DNA of 55,936 bases from CAYMEK01 sp964389305. GTDB taxonomy: Bacteria; Spirochaetota; Spirochaetia; SZUA-6; DRHE01. Below are positions 41,866 to 50,200 of this stretch, one piece after another; positions within the stretch are counted from its first letter, which is position 1, and every line of letters starts with the position of its first letter. The position numbers and the translations under genes were made by a program. The stretch covers positions 1 to 55,936 of the forward strand of contig CAYMEK010000024.1 in NCBI GenBank assembly GCA_964389305.1. Reading direction: 5' to 3'. The notes under the pieces were generated by a model. The model worked only from the letters and a program-made list of their open reading frames with translations, ran no database searches and was not told the DNA's origin.

Positions 41866-42835
41866 GGCTTTCCAGTGGAGCATCCGGAGCCGGAATGTGC
41901 TCGAGGAGGCGCTCGAGTATCATATCGCTGCTGACCGCATCGGACAGGGCCTCGTAGGAAAGCACCAGGCGATGACGCAGCACGTCAGGAACCATATCGA
42001 CCACGTCCTGGGGCATCACGTACCGGCGTCCGCGCAGAAAGGCGAGCGCCCGGGCGCAGACGATCAGGTAGATCGAAGCCCGCGGGCTGGCGCCGTAGGT
42101 GATATACTTCTCGATTTCCGAAAGGCTGTGGCTTTCCGGATCACGGCTCGCCGCCACCAGGCGTACCGCGTACCGCATGAGCGACGGATCCACGTATACC
42201 TTGGCGCTTTCCCGCTGCAGCTCGATCAACTGCTCGGTGGCGGCAACGGTTTTTACGGCAGCCGGAGTGCCCGTCATCCGTTCCACGATAACGAACTCCT
42301 CCTCTTCGCTCGGGTAGTCGACCAGCACCTTCATCATGAAGCGGTCCACCTGCGCTTCGGGAAGCGGATAGGTGCCTTCGGTTTCGATAGGATTCTGGGT
42401 GGCCATTACCAGAAACGGCTCAGGCACCCTGTAGGTCTCTCCGCCGATGGTAACCTGATGTTCCTGCATTACCTCCAGCAGGGCGCTTTGTACTTTGGCC
42501 GGCGCGCGGTTGATCTCGTCGGCCAGCAGGAGATTGGTGAACACAGGACCGAGGGAGGTGCCGAACGTGCCGGTCTTCTGGTTGTAAATACGCGTGCCCA
42601 CCAGATCGGCCGGCACCAGATCCGGTGTGAATTGGATGCGTTTGAAGGCGCCCTGGATCGCTTCAGCCAGGGTCTTGACCGTCAATGTCTTGGCCAGGCC
42701 CGGTACGCCTTCCACCAGCAGGTGCCCCTGCGACAGGATGGCGACCAGCACCCTTTCGAGAAAATGGTCCTGCCCGACGATGACCTTTTTTACTTCATAC
42801 AGGATCTGCTCCGTCTGTGTTTTCTCTTCGTTCAC
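41840..42835 (-). CDS. moxR: MoxR-family AAA+ ATPase
   Basis: A 331-aa AAA+ protein. Walker A GVPGLAKT, Walker B LLADEINRA, sensor region ATQNPIETEGTYPLPEAQVDRF and arginine-finger part SPRAS are all present. MoxR proteins act as chaperones that assemble or activate VWA-domain partners, supplied here by the two following genes. It begins 14 bp after the protease gene and overlaps DUF58 by 26 bp. Confidence 0.95.
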   Translation of the reverse strand: MNEEKTQTEQILYEVKKVIVGQDHFLERVLVAILSQGHLLVEGVPGLAKTLTVKTLAEAIQGAFKRIQFTPDLVPADLVGTRIYNQKTGTFGTSLGPVFTNLLLADEINRAPAKVQSALLEVMQEHQVTIGGETYRVPEPFLVMATQNPIETEGTYPLPEAQVDRFMMKVLVDYPSEEEEFVIVERMTGTPAAVKTVAATEQLIELQRESAKVYVDPSLMRYAVRLVAASRDPESHSLSEIEKYITYGASPRASIYLIVCARALAFLRGRRYVMPQDVVDMVPDVLRHRLVLSYEALSDAVSSDMILERLLEHIPAPDAPLESHVTVGADS

Positions 42836-42848
42836 AGTTTCTCCTTAT

Positions 42849-43736
42849 CTACCACAACGGCGGACCGGCAGCGCCGGCCGCCGTTTCGATGGTTACGGCC
42901 AGCCCGATGCCGACGAAAAACTCCTCGTCCGTGGGATTCACCAGGGCGGTGACGATTCCCACCACCTCTCCGTCCCGGTTGATCAGCGGTCCCCCCGAGT
43001 TGCCGGGGTTGACTGCAGCATCGAACTGAATCAGGTTCGCCAGCCGCCGTCCCGTTTCCGGCCAGACGTAATTCCTTCCCAGGCCGGAAACGACTCCTGC
43101 CGACAGCGAGTTGCTGATTCCAAAGGGATGTCCGACCGCCGCCACCTCATCTCCGATCCGCAGTCCGGCCGAGCCGGCCAGGGTGGCCGGCATCAGGTCG
43201 TCGGGAATAATGAGGGCCTGCAGCACGGCCAGATCGTTCTCCGGCTGTTCCACCAGGACGACCGCTTCGGATTCCGACCCGTCGGCGAAGATCACCCGCA
43301 GCGCCGAGGCGCCCATCACCACGTGCAGGCTGGTGAGTATGATCCCGCTGTCCACGATCACCACGCCGCTTCCGATGGAACTTTCGCCCATCGGCCCTTT
43401 TGTTCCGTTCAGGGCCTCGACCAGGACCACGGAAGGGCGGATAACCCGGTAGGCTGTGGAAGCAAAGGGAGCCTTGGGCGGCGCTTCTTCCAGGGCGCGT
43501 TCGGCCACGGCAGCGACCTCTTCCTCGCTGAGAGAGCGGGGATCGGGCTTGATCAGGTCGTAGAACAACACCGCCGCAAGAGCGACAATGACTGCCGACA
43601 CCGCCAAAAGGAGCGGCCGGTACCGGTCGTACAGCCGACGCAGGCGCCGGCCTAGGATCTCGATTCTGGAGGGCGGCGCCGCCGGTTCGGGCTGCGGCTT
43701 GAACGAATAATGAGGATAGGATCTCGACCGTTTCAT
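42849..43736 (-). CDS. Membrane-anchored trypsin-like serine protease (HtrA-type without PDZ)
   Basis: A ~295-aa protein with a short cytoplasmic tail, one membrane helix (LLLAVSAVIVALAAVLFY) and a periplasmic chymotrypsin-fold domain. Catalytic triad: His in LTSLHVVMG, Asp in ENDLAVLQ and Ser in NPGNSGGPLINRDG. The chain ends soon after the protease domain, so the PDZ domains usual in DegP/DegS are absent. ATG 43736 with GAGAGG upstream is chosen over an earlier in-frame start. It leads the MoxR-DUF58-VWA operon, a pairing that suggests envelope quality control. Confidence 0.88.
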   Translation of the reverse strand: MKRSRSYPHYSFKPQPEPAAPPSRIEILGRRLRRLYDRYRPLLLAVSAVIVALAAVLFYDLIKPDPRSLSEEEVAAVAERALEEAPPKAPFASTAYRVIRPSVVLVEALNGTKGPMGESSIGSGVVIVDSGIILTSLHVVMGASALRVIFADGSESEAVVLVEQPENDLAVLQALIIPDDLMPATLAGSAGLRIGDEVAAVGHPFGISNSLSAGVVSGLGRNYVWPETGRRLANLIQFDAAVNPGNSGGPLINRDGEVVGIVTALVNPTDEEFFVGIGLAVTIETAAGAAGPPLW

Positions 43737-43957
43737 AAAACCCTCTCCGGCGGTCAGGCGGGATCGCCGGACCCTGAACGAAAGGGGATCCCCGACCGAG
43801 AGCGCCGGTTTCATTAACTTGACTAATTTAATCATAATATAGCTATGGTGTCGAGTGTTTTGCAGTATCAGAAGCTGCGGTTTTTGTATATTATGATCAT
43901 GCCCGGAGCGCTCAGGCCGTCGGGCGAACAACAAGATGAACAAGTAAGGAGGCTTTC
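43737..43957. other. AT-rich divergent promoter region
   Basis: No gene. The stretch 43811-43852 is strongly AT-rich against the surrounding GC-rich DNA and includes TTGACT (43819-43824) on the plus strand and TATGAT-like boxes on the minus strand. It must carry promoters for both the protease operon and the isomerase gene, but no single pair of boxes with good spacing stands out. Confidence 0.4.
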
Positions 43958-45169
43958 ATGGAAACCAGAAAGCTGTCGATGCCCTTCTGGTGCGTCGCCA
44001 ATCCGGTAGGGGACCCCTTCGGTCCGGAAGTGATGGATACTATCGGCCCACTCGAGGTATGCGAGCTTCTCTGCCAGGCGAAAAAAGAGGGGTTGATCGA
44101 CTACACGGCCAGCCACGATGACAACCTGGTTGCCTGGGATCCGGGGTCCCCGGAGGACGACCGGGATCCGGGCAGCGCCGCTTCCAACACGCTCACCAAG
44201 ATCAGAGAGATGATGGCAAAGGCGGGGCTGCAGATGAAGATGCTTACTTGCGACCTGCACTCCAACCCGGTATTCCGCAACGGGGGGCTGACCAATCCGA
44301 ACCCCGAGATCCGGGCCCTTGCCGCCCAGAAAGTCATGCGCACTATCCGCATCGCCGATTTTTTTCAGGCCGAGTACCTTACCTACTGGGTGGCCAGGGA
44401 CGGCTTCGAGACGCAGTTCGCCCTGCCCTGGGAGCGCAGTTTTCACTACCTGCTGGAAGGGTTGAATCTGGCCAGGCGCTACGCAGGGGACAACGATTTT
44501 TCGGTAAAGCACGGAACCATCGAGAGCAAGCCGAACGAGCCGCGCGGCGAAATGCTGCTGCCTACCACCGGCCATGCTCTGGCCCTTATCGATGCTCTGG
44601 AAGATCCGGGCTTCTGGGGAGTGAACCCAGAGATCCTGCAGCACGAGGGAATGACCCTGCTCTCACCGTTTGTGGCTTTGGCCTTGGCCGTGCATCGGGG
44701 CAAGCTGTTTTTCGTTCACCTCGGCAACCAGAAGCCGGGCCAGTTCGACAATGATAATCCCACCATGATAGGAATGAGCGGGCTCAAAGAGCTGATCGGG
44801 GTACTCTGGATGCTGGACCGTCTGGGCTGGAAGGGCCACTTCGAGTACGACAACCACATCCTGCGTACCGATACCGCCCCGGGAAAGGAGAACAGCCGCA
44901 CGATCCGTTCGGCCTTCATCCGCTACAACGTCGAGAACTTCCGTCTGGCGGAACAGAAAGCCGCCCAGATAGCGGGAAACGGCAAGATCCGCGAACTGCA
45001 GCAAGCCTTGTGGGACCGCGCCGCCGACTTGGCCGGGACGCTCAGCCGCGGCGACTGGCGATCGCTTGCCAAGAGCAGACTGGATTATGGGCGTATCAAC
45101 GCCGAAGCGGTGAGAATAGCCGAGCTGGATACCCAGGTCAATCGTCTGATCCTGGGTCTGGCCCGCTGA
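43958..45169 (+). CDS. Xylose-isomerase-like sugar isomerase
   Basis: A 403-aa TIM-barrel protein closest to class I xylose isomerases. The metal-site Glu/Lys region reads SKPNEPRGEMLLPTTGHALAL, with the catalytic His in the TASHDDN segment, a Trp-rich YWVARDG pocket and a His in HLGNQKPGQFDND. The loop usually NGQ..YDQD in xylose isomerase is altered, so the sugar may be another aldose. GGAGG precedes the ATG at good spacing. It is monocistronic, divergent from the protease operon and convergent with tag (12-bp gap). Confidence 0.85.
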   Translation: METRKLSMPFWCVANPVGDPFGPEVMDTIGPLEVCELLCQAKKEGLIDYTASHDDNLVAWDPGSPEDDRDPGSAASNTLTKIREMMAKAGLQMKMLTCDLHSNPVFRNGGLTNPNPEIRALAAQKVMRTIRIADFFQAEYLTYWVARDGFETQFALPWERSFHYLLEGLNLARRYAGDNDFSVKHGTIESKPNEPRGEMLLPTTGHALALIDALEDPGFWGVNPEILQHEGMTLLSPFVALALAVHRGKLFFVHLGNQKPGQFDNDNPTMIGMSGLKELIGVLWMLDRLGWKGHFEYDNHILRTDTAPGKENSRTIRSAFIRYNVENFRLAEQKAAQIAGNGKIRELQQALWDRAADLAGTLSRGDWRSLAKSRLDYGRINAEAVRIAELDTQVNRLILGLAR

Positions 45170-45181
45170 TTTCGGGGGAGC

Positions 45182-45781
45182 CTACCGGCTGCTGTCTCGC
45201 AGTTCCCGGTAGCGGAAGCAGTGTACCAGGTGGTCGTTGACCAGGCCCGTAGCTTGCAGATGGGAATAGACAATGGTGGAGCCGACGAAGCTGAACCCCC
45301 TGGCTTTTAGCTCCTTGCTGATCCGGTCGGACAGCTCGGTCTTGGCCGGGACATCCGCCAGGCTCTTCCAGCCGCCGATCAGAGGGCTGCCGTCCACGAA
45401 GCCCCAGAGATAGCTGTCAAAGCTGCCGAATTGCTTCTGCACCTCGAGAAAGCGGGCGGCGTTGTTGATCGAGGACTCGATCTTACGCCGGTTGCGTACG
45501 ATCCCCGCCTCTCCTAAAAGCCGCTCCACGTCCCGGATGCCGAAGCGGGCCACGATCCGGGGATCGAACCCCTTATAGGCTTTGCGATAGGCCTCCCGCT
45601 TCCTGAGAATGGTCATCCAGCTCAAGCCGGCCTGGGCGGATTCCAGCACCAGAAACTCGAAGTGAGTGCGGTCGTCGTGGACCGGAGTTCCCCATTCCTC
45701 GTCATGGTAGCGGAGGGCCAGCTCGTTACCCTCGCACCAGGAACATCTGGGAAGCGTTTCGTCGATCACGGCTGCGGTCAT
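45182..45781 (-). CDS. tag: DNA-3-methyladenine glycosylase I
   Basis: A 199-aa base-excision repair enzyme. Family features: CSWCEGN zinc-binding cysteines near the N-terminus, YHDEEWGTPVHDD, FEFLVLESAQAGLSW, FGIRDVERLLGEAGIVRNRRKIE and the C-terminal VGSTIVYSHLQATGLVNDH plus HCF zinc ligands. It removes 3-methyladenine from alkylated DNA. The ATG overlaps the nudC stop (ATGA), so it is coupled to that gene in a three-gene operon. Confidence 0.96.
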   Translation of the reverse strand: MTAAVIDETLPRCSWCEGNELALRYHDEEWGTPVHDDRTHFEFLVLESAQAGLSWMTILRKREAYRKAYKGFDPRIVARFGIRDVERLLGEAGIVRNRRKIESSINNAARFLEVQKQFGSFDSYLWGFVDGSPLIGGWKSLADVPAKTELSDRISKELKARGFSFVGSTIVYSHLQATGLVNDHLVHCFRYRELRDSSR

Positions 45782-46617
45782 GAGTGCTGTTCTCCTCCGT
45801 TTTTCGAATGGCGGTCTAGGAACCAGTCGATCAGGCGTCGGGCGATGCTCAGCCTGTCAGGGATGCGTGGAAGCCGGTCCGCCCGATACCAGCCCGCATC
45901 CACCAGTTCCTTCCGATCGATGCAAATCTCGCCGGCGGCGTGCTCGGCGGTGAAGGCCACCATCAGGGAATTGGGAAAGGGCCAGCTCTGGCTGCCGAAA
46001 TATCTCAGCTTCTCGATCGTAATTCCCACTTCCTCCTGCACTTCCCGGTGCACGCATTCCTCCAGAGACTCCCCCGGATCGACGAAGCCGGCGATCACAC
46101 TGTACAATGCTTGGGGAAAGCGGCGCGCCCTGGCCAGCAGGATCGTATCTGCCCGGGTGATGGCTACGATGATGGCCGGACAGATGCGGGGATAGTGAAC
46201 GGAGCCGCAGGCCGGGCAGACTTTGGCCCTCTCCCCCAGCTTGTCGGAGGTGGGAGCGCCGCAACGGCCGCAAAACCTGCTGTTTCGCTCCCAGTCCACG
46301 ATCTGGAAGGCCCGTCCCGCGATCCAGAACAACCGCTCGTCCAGCGAAGCCCACAGGCCGCGCAGCGGCTCGAGGCCCAGGTCCGGCGGGAGGCGATATC
46401 CCGCTTCCAGCTCCGCACAAAAGCAGTCGCGGCCGTCCAGGGTTCCCAGGAACCGTCTGTGTGTCGGGTCGAGGCCCAGTCGAGGCAGCTCTTCGATCAG
46501 CGGCACCTCCACTCCTTGCTCTTTGAAGCGCACCAACAGCCTGTTTTCCTGGAAGGCGAACAAGTAGGCCGGATCCAGCCGGTCGGCGGCTGGCTCGAGC
46601 CCCGGCTCGAAGCTCAT
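45778..46617 (-). CDS. nudC: NADH pyrophosphatase / NAD-cap hydrolase
   Basis: A 279-aa Nudix enzyme that cleaves NADH to NMNH and AMP and in some bacteria removes NAD caps from RNA. The zinc ribbon is FCGRCG...CPACG. The Nudix box GFVDPGESLEECVHREVQEE is complete. The NADH-specific motif after it reads GSQSWPFPNSLM, with Ser in place of the usual Pro in SQPWPFPxS. Start and stop both overlap neighbours by four bases (ATGA). Confidence 0.95.
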   Translation of the reverse strand: MSFEPGLEPAADRLDPAYLFAFQENRLLVRFKEQGVEVPLIEELPRLGLDPTHRRFLGTLDGRDCFCAELEAGYRLPPDLGLEPLRGLWASLDERLFWIAGRAFQIVDWERNSRFCGRCGAPTSDKLGERAKVCPACGSVHYPRICPAIIVAITRADTILLARARRFPQALYSVIAGFVDPGESLEECVHREVQEEVGITIEKLRYFGSQSWPFPNSLMVAFTAEHAAGEICIDRKELVDAGWYRADRLPRIPDRLSIARRLIDWFLDRHSKNGGEQHS

Positions 46618-47891
46618 GATTCCCTTCCCCGGGCAATGGAGGCGGCGAACTCCGCCACGGCCGCTTCGACCGCCTCCCAGGCCGGCTGCCCGCTTTCCAC
46701 CAGGTTATGGCCGGCCTCGACCTGGAGAAAACGGGGCGGCGTGCGGAAGCGGTCGACCAGCTTCAAGGTCGCTGACGGCGATACCAGCTCGTCGTACACG
46801 CCCTGAATCACGAGCACCGGAGCCCTGATCGCCGGTGTCCTACGGTATCCTTCCAATCCGGTTTCCATCACCTGGCGGATCACCGCAACCGGCGCCTGCA
46901 GGCTGCGCATCTTCTCGATCGCCCCGGGAGCCTCCAGATCGATCGAAGGAAACAGTTCGCCCAGGCCGCGGCGGAGCCTGGGATCGGCGAAATCCGCCTT
47001 CTGGAGGGGGCGAAAATAGCGGGGCAGGAAAGGACGCAGGAGCCCGGCGGCCAGCCGCTGCGCTGGCGAGCCCAGTCGCCAGAACGGGGCGAGCAGCACC
47101 AGACCGTCGGGAGGAACCCTCGCGGCCGCGCTGATCGACAGGGCCGCTCCCATCGAGTAGCCTACCAGGAGCACCGGGCTGTGAGTGCCCTTCAACTCCT
47201 CGAGCGATCTCGACACCGCTGCCAGCCAATCCTTGCTCCCGTACTCCAGGATCTCCGGAAGCTGGCGGCCGAAACCCGGCAGCAGCAGTCCCTCTACGGT
47301 CCAGCCGCGCCGCAGCAGGGACTCGGCCAGGGACCTCATCTCGGCAGGGCTGCCGGGAAAACCATGCACCAGCAGGGCGGCGGATGGACCGCCGGAGAAA
47401 AAAAAAGGGTCATGGACCGGGTCTTTAAAGACCGGCAAGGGTCCTGACAGGGAAGGAGGGGGCACGCTTTGGGCATGAATGAGGTCGAAGAAGAACAGAA
47501 AAGCTCCCTGCGGGATAATCCCCCACCCGTGTCCGAGCCAGTACGGACTGCTCTGGCCGGCGGTCAGGGCCAAAACGCCGCCGGCGGCCACGTACAGCGG
47601 ATCGACAGCGGTGCTGATCCACAGCACCCGTCGCAGCCTGCGGCTTTCCTTCTCCAGCGCGAGAGTCTGCGACGGACTGCGGCCCCTGAGCCGCCGGCTG
47701 CGCCAGCAAACGGCCAGCGCAATCAGCGCCTCGATCCCGCCCCAGACCAGTACCTGGAAGGCGAAGCCGCGGCCGAAGGGGCCGGTGAAAAGCAGAAGAG
47801 CCGCTCCGGCCAGCAGGCTGGCCAGCGCCCAGAAGAGCAGACGCCGGGACAGGGTCGTCTGAAACTGCCAGATATCGGCTGCCCGTGTCAT
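46614..47891 (-). CDS. Membrane protein with C-terminal alpha/beta hydrolase domain
   Basis: A 425-aa protein. About the first 140 residues hold several hydrophobic helices (LLFWALASLLAGAALLLF; AFQVLVWGGIEALIALAVCW; YVAAGGVLALTAG). The remainder is an alpha/beta hydrolase: oxyanion region LLVHGFPGSP, nucleophile elbow VGYSMGA, Asp in VIQGVYDELV and His in VEAGHNLVES, similar to monoacylglycerol lipase and carboxylesterase families. The membrane part fused to the hydrolase suggests action on membrane lipids. It is the first gene of the operon with nudC and tag, a combination with no obvious pathway link. Confidence 0.85.
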   Translation of the reverse strand: MTRAADIWQFQTTLSRRLLFWALASLLAGAALLLFTGPFGRGFAFQVLVWGGIEALIALAVCWRSRRLRGRSPSQTLALEKESRRLRRVLWISTAVDPLYVAAGGVLALTAGQSSPYWLGHGWGIIPQGAFLFFFDLIHAQSVPPPSLSGPLPVFKDPVHDPFFFSGGPSAALLVHGFPGSPAEMRSLAESLLRRGWTVEGLLLPGFGRQLPEILEYGSKDWLAAVSRSLEELKGTHSPVLLVGYSMGAALSISAAARVPPDGLVLLAPFWRLGSPAQRLAAGLLRPFLPRYFRPLQKADFADPRLRRGLGELFPSIDLEAPGAIEKMRSLQAPVAVIRQVMETGLEGYRRTPAIRAPVLVIQGVYDELVSPSATLKLVDRFRTPPRFLQVEAGHNLVESGQPAWEAVEAAVAEFAASIARGRES

Positions 47892-47962
47892 GGTTGATTA
47901 CGGGTAATAATTTAACTATTTTTGTCGTAAAATAAAGCATCCGGGAAGGTTTTTTTCGCAGC

Positions 47963-48997
47963 ATGTCAATACGGAAAGCGGCAGGGATCGTCACAGCGAG
48001 ACGGCTGCGAACCGTTGATTTTCTACTAGTGGTTGTGGTCTGTGGCGCGGCCCTGCTTCCGGCCGCGCTGTGGCTGGCCGAAAGCAGGATCAGACTGGAA
48101 TCGATACGCCGACAGGCTGCAGCCCGGCCGTATCGGCCGGGTGCCTGGTCCGCCGTTTCCTCGCCTGCGGTCCTCTCCCGCTATCCCCTGGCGCCCTGGC
48201 GGGTCGGTGTGCAGGCGGGACACTGGAAGATAGAACAGCTTCCCGCCGAGCTCAGCCGCCTGCGCTCTTCCACCGGCGCGCGCTACGGCGGCTACGGGGA
48301 AGTAGATTTTAATCTCGACATAGCCCGACGGGTGACCGCCTACCTTCAGGCCGCCGGCATCGAAGTGGACCTGCTTCCCGCCACCGTGCCTCCCGGCTAC
48401 CAGGCCGACGCCTTTATCTCCATTCATGCCGACGGGGCCGTCCGGCCGGGAGTTAGGGGCTGGAAAGTCGCCACTCCCTGGCGCTCCTCACCGGCTGCCA
48501 GGGAGCTACGCGAGATCATGGCCGCTACCTATCCGGCGTTCACCGGGCTCCCGGAAGATCGCTACGGCACCACCTACAACATGCGGGGCTACTACGCCTT
48601 CAGTCCCCACCGCCATCGCCACGCGATCTCCCGCACCACCCCGGCCATTATCATCGAGGCAGGCTTCATCACGGTACGCCGGGACAGGGAGGTGCTGTTC
48701 GGCGAACCGGACCGGATAGCCAGAGGAATCAGTGCGGGGGTGGTTCGCTATCTGAGCGGCTTTGATCCCCTCGATCCGCAACTCCTGGCCGTACCCACCT
48801 ATCCGGCGATGAGGGTGATTGCAGACCGGGCCGATCTGACCTTTCGTCCCGAGGAGGAAGCGAAAGTGGCGGCCCGTCTGCCTGCCGGCACCCTGGTACG
48901 CCCGATGCATGTGGAAAACGGCTGGGTGGAGGTTGTTGTGTGGGGCAATCGCCGCCGCTTCGGCTGGGTGCGGGAAACAGAGCTGGAGTCTCTGTGA
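47963..48997 (+). CDS. N-acetylmuramoyl-L-alanine amidase (Amidase_3) with SH3-like tail
   Basis: A 344-aa cell-wall hydrolase. One N-terminal membrane helix or signal anchor (FLLVVVVCGAALLPAALWL) exports it. The zinc-amidase fold has His in GVQAGHWK, Glu in GGYGEVDFN, His in FISIHADGAV and the catalytic Glu in AIIIEAGF. A C-terminal ~60-residue SH3b-like region (RADLTFRPEEEAKVAARLPAGT..) likely binds peptidoglycan. GGGAAGG lies well upstream of the ATG. It is divergent from the hydrolase operon and convergent with the O-acetylation operon. Confidence 0.85.
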   Translation: MSIRKAAGIVTARRLRTVDFLLVVVVCGAALLPAALWLAESRIRLESIRRQAAARPYRPGAWSAVSSPAVLSRYPLAPWRVGVQAGHWKIEQLPAELSRLRSSTGARYGGYGEVDFNLDIARRVTAYLQAAGIEVDLLPATVPPGYQADAFISIHADGAVRPGVRGWKVATPWRSSPAARELREIMAATYPAFTGLPEDRYGTTYNMRGYYAFSPHRHRHAISRTTPAIIIEAGFITVRRDREVLFGEPDRIARGISAGVVRYLSGFDPLDPQLLAVPTYPAMRVIADRADLTFRPEEEAKVAARLPAGTLVRPMHVENGWVEVVVWGNRRRFGWVRETELESL

Positions 48998-49078
48998 GCG
49001 GTTCCTCCTGAGAGCACCGGACCTTAGAGCGCTTGGGGCGGTCCTTGGCTCAGCGCTTGGATTCCGCCCGGTTTCGCC

Positions 49079-50200
49079 TCAACCTTTGCGGTCCTCGCCC
49101 CCGCCGGCAGCCGGCGCTCTCAGGGAATAGCTTACGGGAAGGTAGCGCTCCGGGATTTCCCAGATGATCAGCCGCGGCGTAATTTCCCGAAAGGTGTCGC
49201 TTGCCAGATAGGCCTGCATCGGCAGGAAAGGTCCCTGTCCCTCGGCGGCTACATTGAGAACATCCGCCTCCAGGGCCTGCTTGAGCGCTCCCACGAAGTT
49301 CCAAAGGCTGCCCGCGCTGTAGCTGCTGCCGATTAGGGCCACGGGGATATCCGGATCGTCGAACAGCCCCAGTCTGCGGTCATTAGCCGCCACCATCTCC
49401 ATCTCCGCCACCAGGTCCGGCCGAGGGCCCAGAGGCTCTCTCAGCTCACCCAGAGGGATGAAGCCGGTGAGGTCGCCGTGGATCAAGCGGGTTCCAATAA
49501 GCTGTCGGTCATAGGGCACCGGCTGCACGCCTTTTTCCTTCAGTGTGCGGCGGGCGCAGGCAGCCAGAGCTTGCGCCGCGGTGCGTGCACCGAAGGGACT
49601 CCAGTGGGTGTCGGTACGCAGAAATACTTCGGCCTGCCTTCTGGCCTCCAGCAGTGCAGCCAGCAGGTCGGGGGTGCATATGCCCAGATTCAGCAGCCTG
49701 CGCCGGAAGTCCCGGTAGCGCGGTCGAACATAATCGGGAAGGACGTAGCGTCCGAGCCTGTCCTCATAAACTCTCGCCTTGGCGGGAACCAGGGCCACGA
49801 CCAGCTCGATCCCCTGACTAAGCAGGCTGTCGCGAACCGCTCGCACGCACTCCAGATTCTCCGCGACCGCCTGCTCCTCCCCGGGCTGGCGAGAGAACTC
49901 CTCGGTGCTGAACAGCCAGCCGTCGGATCCGACCAAAACGCCCTCCAGGCCCTCCCGAAACAGCAGGTAGCGTACGAGTCCGAGCGCGCGTACGGCGGCC
50001 TGCCGAACCGGAATCTCGCGCTCGTAGTTCGCCTGGTAGCTCGTCGTCAGCTCTCCGCTCAAAAGCTCGCCTTCTCCGGGCGCCTGCCCGGTGGCGGGAT
50101 TGAGCAGGCTGAGCAGCAGCCCTGCGCCCATGGCGCCCAGCATGAACACGCCGGGCAGGAGCTTGATCAGCCTGGATAGCCGCAACATGGCCCTGCCCAT
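49079..50200 (-). CDS. algJ: AlgJ/AlgX-like O-acetyltransferase
   Basis: A 373-aa exported SGNH-hydrolase-like protein. One N-terminal helix (LLPGVFMLGAMGAGLLLSLL) is followed by GSDGWLFSTEEF, VALVPAKARVYED, the catalytic Asp-His motif RTDTHWSPFGART and the nucleophile region VALIGSSYSAG, all as in AlgJ and AlgX. It would transfer acetyl groups to a polymer in the periplasm after AlgI-like export of the acetyl group. The start ATG overlaps the MBOAT stop (TGATG). A longer in-frame upstream reading overlaps the MBOAT gene and carries no extra domain. The polymer substrate is unknown. Confidence 0.85.
   Translation of the reverse strand: MGRAMLRLSRLIKLLPGVFMLGAMGAGLLLSLLNPATGQAPGEGELLSGELTTSYQANYEREIPVRQAAVRALGLVRYLLFREGLEGVLVGSDGWLFSTEEFSRQPGEEQAVAENLECVRAVRDSLLSQGIELVVALVPAKARVYEDRLGRYVLPDYVRPRYRDFRRRLLNLGICTPDLLAALLEARRQAEVFLRTDTHWSPFGARTAAQALAACARRTLKEKGVQPVPYDRQLIGTRLIHGDLTGFIPLGELREPLGPRPDLVAEMEMVAANDRRLGLFDDPDIPVALIGSSYSAGSLWNFVGALKQALEADVLNVAAEGQGPFLPMQAYLASDTFREITPRLIIWEIPERYLPVSYSLRAPAAGGGEDRKG

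Noticed and set aside
49021..49078. AGCGCTTGG occurring twice between the amidase and algJ genes as a possible repeat element
   Set aside because: Two 9-bp matches in GC-rich DNA are not enough evidence and have no third copy nearby.
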